DNA from: Anticarsia gemmatalis
Lineage: Eukaryota > Arthropoda > Insecta > Lepidoptera > Erebidae
Direction: 5' to 3'
DNA: 64,000 nt
Assembly: GCF_050436995.1 (NCBI RefSeq)
Contig: NC_134749.1
Location: 13,720,001-13,784,000, forward strand
Shown here: positions 58,621 to 64,000 of the stretch, one piece after another
Layout: the number at the start of each line of letters is the position of its first letter
Position numbering within the stretch: the stretch's first letter is position 1
Notes under the pieces: model-generated
What the model saw: only the letters and a program-made list of their open reading frames with translations
The model's database searches: none
Told to the model about the DNA's origin: nothing
Made by a program: the position numbers and the translations under genes

Positions 58621-61600
58621 GAAAATATATAGAAATAAAAGTATTGGGATCCTTTGTTACTTATCTACCTTAGATAAAATCTACGTACATGATGATATTG
58701 GATACAAAGCAAACCTAACAATATATCAACAAAAACATAATACATCACGTATTTTAAAATTAATAACCGTACACTTTGGCTTAAACCCAGACCTTAAACC
58801 TAACATAGACCTACATAAATTAGGCCACAGGCCGCAGACCGCCGATAAACACAGTTAAGCCGCCTGCGGAACAGATTGGCACGTTTATTGTAAATATTGC
58901 TTCGTTATCTAACCCCAGGAAGTATTGAGTTGAGATTATGATTTATTTATGTACATACGACCTTTGTCAATTGATATTTAGGAATGTTTTTCTTCTTGCG
59001 GTTGTGTATCTGTCCTCTTTTAAGAATAAAATTTTATCAGCTGGATGCCGCTTAAACGACTTTCTTTATTCCTTCCTTTCTAACGTTACGTTTTATTAAA
59101 CGAGTTAGAAAGGAAGGAAGTTGTAAATTTTACTGTATATTAGTGTATATTCGTTGGTTAAGGGTTTTTGGATTTCTAAAATTATTATGTTTTCCTTCAA
59201 AATCGACTTAAATATTTTTTAAATAACAATTGCCTTTGTCCTATTTGGTTCGAATCAGAATGTGGATCGAACGCATCAAAATTTCATTGACGAAGACCAC
59301 GCATTTTGGTCCAAACCGTTATTTAGAAAACCAATAGACGCAAGGTTTAAACGAAAACTTACCTTCGTATTCTTCACCAAGTATTCTCGAATCATTTTGT
59401 AATCAGTCGTGACTTGATTACTATTCTCATTACCAAATAACGTTCATTAGTAGGGCTCTACAGGATAATATCATTAGGCTTCATCGAGTAACAAGAAATA
59501 ACTCGATGAGATCTCGTTCGAGTTATCGAGTTAATTGTACGTGCTTTTTGTGAGGTGGAGGAAAATGTAAGGGTATTTGTGAGACATCGTTATTTCGGAT
59601 CTATATGTAGAACTTTATAATAATGATAGGTATCTCTGTGTAACGATTACGACTTATCACGGAGACTTCGGTTTGATTTTCAGGTTCAGAAAAATGATAT
59701 TAGCCGTTTCGTTTTCGCTCTACTGTTTGTAAAAGAATGTTGATGTTAATTATTATATTTCATTAAAATCAAATTATTACAAATTATAATAGACTTAATA
59801 GTAGGATGGTTTTTATGGTACTGTAAATTCCAGTGAAGTTTCAAAGCCCCATAACAGAAAGTTGATTAAATCAATTCAGTAACTTGTTTGTTAAGAAAAA
59901 CAAATATTTATTTAAGTACTCATAAAAAACCGATTTAAGTATGTCTAATAAATATTATATATGTGTAAATTGTCGTCCTAATTTCCAATAAAAATCTTAA
60001 ACGTTCATTAAAGAGAGTAAAAAAACAAAGAAAGGTTAAGACACAAATAGACACATTTAATCTCAATATTTGAAGCAACTAAAATTATCCTGTATTAATT
60101 TATTTTTACACTGTTCTTTTTTGTTAAAAGCTTCCGGACGGAAAATTTGATTATATTGACAAAATTATATTTTTGATTAATTAAGTGTAATGAACACTTC
60201 CTGTTTCAAAGAATATACAAAAATAAAAAGAACAGGTTTCGGAGGTTTTGAATTTTGCGTTAATTGATTTATTTTGTATCTATTCTTAGGTACAATAATA
60301 ATTATAACATCATTATTGATAAGAATGCATATATATATATGCAGCTATATTGCCTAAACGACTTTAAATATTATAACGGAAATAGTTGAAGACCACTTAG
60401 TACTTACTTCTTCAAAGATCGTATTTTTGAGCTACTGAATTGGGGGACAAAGACTTCAAATGCGATCAAAGGTGCAGATTTAGCTAGACTGATACTTTAA
60501 TAAAATATAATCATGTTACACACATACGTCAAATAACTACGATTCTTATAGTCACATTTGCTAAATCATCATTTCTATCAATCTAAGTAGGTATAGTTCT
60601 AACCAGAAGTTGAATCGGTTACTTCTTGCTGTACTCCATTTTCCAGATTTATTTCTATGATTCCCAAAAAAGAGGTGCTTATTTGGTGTAAACAAATTAA
60701 AGAAAATCTATCACTGTTTTAACTTTAGCCAAAGTCGAATAAGTGTTCTATAATGTAGTCAAAACAATGAATTTAGTTAATTAATTAATTGATTGCCAAT
60801 CAACAACTTCACGCAAACTTCTTATTAATTCCATTCATAGTTAGAATTTGTTTCGTAATTAGATTTAGATATTTTGCTTGCCTTTTTTTCGCTTGGAATT
60901 CAAGTTTTTTATGACTCAATACTTAAAAAAAATGAAATTAAAGGTTTGTTTAGACATGGAGCTTTTAACATTTAAGGAACCCAAAGCACAACCAAATTCA
61001 AAAGGACTTGTGTGTAATGCTAATGATTTTTTTTTGTGTGGAATACAACTCGACTTTTGCACAGTATTCATTGCATACCGTTACCATAGTCGTCAGCAAT
61101 ATGTATTTTTTAGTTTCCGAGATTATTCTCGTCATTTACAAAGACTAAGTAAGTTCTAATTTCTACTGCACTCTTAACATGATAGAAAAACTACCTAAAA
61201 TAATAATATTTTCAATATTGGAGATGAAAATTACTCAAAAAATGTTTCAGACTTTTGGAAAACCAGTGTAATAACATAAGTGCACGCAAAAAGAAAAAAA
61301 CATACAAATTCAATCAAAAACTATTACTATATAACTGAAAACTAAAACAAATGAAAAAACTTTTTCCATATTGGTCAGTATTCACTTTGTTTGTTAAGTT
61401 TCGTAAACGAATTGGACAGCTACGGTAGAAATATTACTACCAGGCTTTTACTTCTATGAGTTTTACGTGACGTAGCTAAAAGGAAGGAAATTGTTTTAGG
61501 TAATCGACAAGGGTTTCTATTAGAAAATTCTAATAATAATTCTAATAATTTAGAAAAACACAGCTATTTTACCCTTCCTCTATTTAAGATATATTTAAGT

Positions 61601-61660
61601 TGGCATTGAGTCTGTCCTGATTAGGTAATTCTGTTTATATGTTAAGATTTCAGAACGAAA
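58621..61660. other. Long AT-rich stretch without recognised genes
   Basis: No exon is supported. The only structure noticed is the inverted repeat at 59069-59119, a dispersed-repeat fragment near 60400-60510 (compare 34640), and chance frames at 58610-58858 and 60878-61159. Confidence 0.4.
59069..59119. repeat. Perfect 16-base inverted repeat
   Basis: TTCCTTCCTTTCTAAC at 59069-59084 and its exact reverse complement at 59104-59119 are separated by 19 bases. No flanking duplication is evident. Confidence 0.8.
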
Positions 61661-61869
61661 TGGAATAAAACCTTCTTCTTCTTAGCGTGTCGATGGCAAA
61701 CAAATTATAATATTAATTTAAAAAGTGTATGACACTTTCTGTCTTAAAATAAAACCTAGTATACTGTAATAAGCTTTAATTACTATCGACGATACTATCT
61801 TTCGTAAATAAATTATCAGTAATCAGTAGTTAGATGGCAGCAGTCAAATTTTTAAAAATTAATGAGTAT

Positions 61870-61968
61870 CTCTAGTGGGTGCTGCTACGGGTGCTGAAAT
61901 AACTACCTTTTAAGAACTTTTTAAACATCTGTCTCTCGATAGTCGATAGTACCAAGAGAAGAAAATAG
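61870..61968 (-). repeat. MITE family M fragment
   Basis: CTAGTGGGTGCTGCTACGGG, CTCTCGATAGTCGATAGTACC and AGAAAATAGCGCGAC match the family in reverse, decayed. Confidence 0.45.
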
Positions 61969-62432
61969 CGCGACGGCGCCTTTAGGGTATTTAGTACAAA
62001 CTATATTTTTACCTATTTTATAAGGCAAACGCTCAACAACTGAATCAAATGTAATAAACATATCGTGTGAACTTGAGAACACTTTTGAGGTCACGTTAGT
62101 GGAATTATAATCTGAAGTTTTACTCAAGTCATTAATTAACTCAAATTTATACGTATTATAAAACGAATGCTATGCTAATGGACGCCCACACTGCATCAAA
62201 TTTTAAAGCAATATTCAAACTTTAGGTTTATAAAGAAAATACAAAATTCCAAAGTAATATTGTTGCTATGTTAACTTTGTATTTATTAGTTGTTTTATTC
62301 AAGTTAGTAACAATAAGAGGTAAGTTACTATACTTCCGTAGTCAATCAGCAGAAGCAGCAGCAAAGAGCAGTAGAAAGTTCATCGTTATTGTAAAACAAT
62401 CTTGTGTTGTTTTCGTTTTATTTTATAAGAAA

Positions 62433-62676
62433 CTTGCTGACCCGCGCAACTTTGCTTACGTCACATGAGAGAGAATGGGTCATTTCTCCCCCGTTTGTGT
62501 AACATTTTTTATTGGTACTCTGCTCCTATTGGCAGTAGCGTGATGTTATATAGCCTATATCCTTCCTCATAAACAGGCTATTCAACAGTTAAATAATTTC
62601 AATTCGCACCAGTAGTTCCTGAGATTATCGCGTTCAAATAAACGAACAAACTCTTCAGCTTTATTATTAGTATAGA
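62433..62676 (-). mobile_element. Non-autonomous Helitron, family A, oldest copy
   Basis: The 3' end appears inverted as CTTGCTGACCCGCGCAACTT, with CTAG changed to CTTG. The hairpin is mutated (TTTGCTTACG) and the CAAA run is eroded. TCTATACTAATAATAAAG is the 5' end at the right. Confidence 0.72.
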
Positions 62677-62727
62677 TGTTGTTTTCTGAGTAAAATACTC
62701 ATCTTAAGTCATTTTTTTTTTTTTTTT

Positions 62728-62830
62728 AATAACCCATATCTGTCCCACTGCAGGGCAAGGGTCTCCTCCCAAACGAGGCGGAGGGGTTAGGCCTTGAGGC
62801 CACCACGCTGGCCAAGTGCGGGTTGGGATA
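62728..62830 (-). repeat. Fragment of SINE family S
   Basis: TGTCCCACTGCAGGGCAAGG, GGAGGGGTTAGGCCTTGAGG and GCTGGCCAAGTGCGGGTTGG are its inverted 3' part. It follows a poly(T) run at 62710-62727, which could be a tail. Confidence 0.62.
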
Positions 62831-63131
62831 CTTATGTTATAAATGTTAATTTTAAAAACGACATTATGTAACACAAACTAAACATACAAAACGTGTGTGT
62901 ATTTACGACACATATAAGACACTTTTGATAAATAAATCACTTGATTTTACGCGTGAGGAGAATTTTAGATTAAGTATCAAATATGTTTTTATATTTATAC
63001 GGTTGGGTCTTTGATCACAGTCACAAATAAACTAGCTTGTGATTGGTTGTCTGCCTTCGCAATGAAAAATCTAGTGTATAATTTAACTGGAACTAAACTC
63101 TGTAGAGCGATTCTGAACAGTCTTCTTACCG

Positions 63132-63370
63132 TATGGCTAGTGACTGTGGTCAACCTAGTGTCAAAGTTGTTCAAGCCGCCCGAAGGCCTTTGACACGGCA
63201 TAACGACTGTTATATTAGCAGACACCAACCGTGGCTTTTAACCTGCCTTTTAAAGCACGGAGACGCCTAGCTCAAATACCACTAAGCGGTCATCCATCTA
63301 TGAAATGACCGCGTCAAAGATTGCTTAACCCGCAGATCGTTTACCGACCGGTGAGCGCAAATAGCTACGG
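63132..63370 (-). mobile_element. SINE with 5S rRNA-like head
   Basis: In reverse it reads GATCTGCGGGTTAAGCAATC, then TAGATGGATGACCGCTTAG, so boxes A and C are near-intact. The end GACACTAGGTTGACCACAGT matches the family. The opposing frames at 62995-63228 and 63011-63193 are artefacts. Confidence 0.7.
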
Positions 63371-63642
63371 GCGTCTCGCTTATACTTTATATCTATATTA
63401 TCCTAAGTTATTTAAGTTTACTCAACTTAAACGTGAACTATGACATTCACCTTTTACGTTCAGAAACATCTAGAATGCAATTAAGTAAAGCTAATAAAAG
63501 GTTTAAGCTCTCGTAAGAGTATTTTATTAAGTAAGTAGTTGTTTCATAAGAATGCAATTTAAATTCTTTAGTCTAAGATATTTTTCTCGAAACCATTTAA
63601 GCCTTTTTTGGAAATAATTTTAATATTTTATGATTTTGTTTA

Positions 63643-63890
63643 CACCCATGGCTCTGTGATTAGCACGAGTGCTTGGGGGTGAGAGGGGTGATGGGTTTGA
63701 TTCTTAGATAAAATCTTATTTAAACTAAATATAAATAAATTGTATATTCCTTAATAGTCGCCTGGATTTGGGTAAATAGCAATAAGCCTGCCCTCTATAT
63801 ACTTAGGACTAACATAGTAATGGTGTAACGTAGATATAAAACACCTCTGCCTACACGAGTGCCACAGGTGTGATATTATGTTTGTATAAA
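63643..63890 (+). mobile_element. tRNA-like SINE (family T3)
   Basis: CCCATGGCTCTGTGATTAGC and GGGTTTGATTCTTAG form a decayed tRNA-like head. AATAGCAATAAGCCTGCCC and ACACCTCTGCCTACACGAGT are the body. The relatives are at 46184 and 25636. Confidence 0.55.
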
Positions 63891-64000
63891 TTGTAAACAA
63901 GTATATTTGTATTTGAAATTCATCGCGCTGTTATGTTTTTCGTCGTAGTAAATTATTACGGCTGTTGTACTCTAACAAAGAAAGCTAATTTACCCTTAAG

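Noticed and set aside
62995..63228. Opposing frames of 77 and 60 codons
   Set aside because: Both read the inverted 5S-headed SINE at 63132; similar peptides appear at 42040-42222 for the same reason.

Overview
The window is eukaryotic nuclear DNA, almost certainly from a moth or butterfly, most likely a noctuid-like moth. It is AT-rich and nearly gene-free, and it is full of repeat families typical of Lepidoptera: short non-autonomous Helitrons of the Lep1 type (5' TC, 3' hairpin, CTAG end), tRNA-headed SINEs, SINEs whose heads resemble 5S rRNA, small TIR elements and truncated non-LTR retrotransposon tails. No prokaryotic organisation, CRISPR array, operon or bacterial mobile element is visible.

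One protein-coding feature is convincing. It is the first coding exon of a class A (rhodopsin-like) G-protein-coupled receptor at 9770-9978 on the + strand, with an N-glycosylated N terminus, the first membrane helix and a clean AG|GTGAGT donor. It has a leader with a short upstream ORF and a candidate arthropod TCAGT initiator about 230 bases upstream. I did not find the next exon, so everything from 9979 to the right edge is either its long first intron or intergenic DNA; the sequence alone cannot decide.

Layout. 1-9500: upstream DNA with Helitrons (2190, 6935, 7731), a tRNA SINE (5108) and non-LTR tails (about 3205, 6205). 9538-9978: promoter, leader and receptor exon. 10-24 kb: a palindromic MITE (10701), a GC-richer structured island (11450-11880), five Helitrons including a chimera at 17339-17597, 5S-headed SINEs (15385, 19858, 23973) and a mariner-like relic (21585). 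24-38 kb: an unclassified composite repeat (24568), Helitrons, short MITEs and SINEs (27488, 29039, 30443). 38.5-40.5 kb: a GC-rich foldback element with nearly identical arms of about 370 bases, its spacer holding a SINE. 41-47 kb: copies of the unclassified composite family, including a 195-base inverted duplication, a locally duplicated 170-base segment with a SINE between its copies, and more SINEs. 47.5-64 kb: MITEs including a tail-to-tail pair, a 75-nt cloverleaf-like fold (47817-47891), a GC-richer island with an unexplained 120-codon ORF, a nested non-LTR insertion with a 13-base target duplication (58230-58570), and further SINE and Helitron copies.

I see no multi-gene system. The most unusual items are the foldback element, the cloverleaf fold, the 5S-headed SINEs and the chimeric Helitron. 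Repeat boundaries were read by eye and may be off by several bases except where termini are named.
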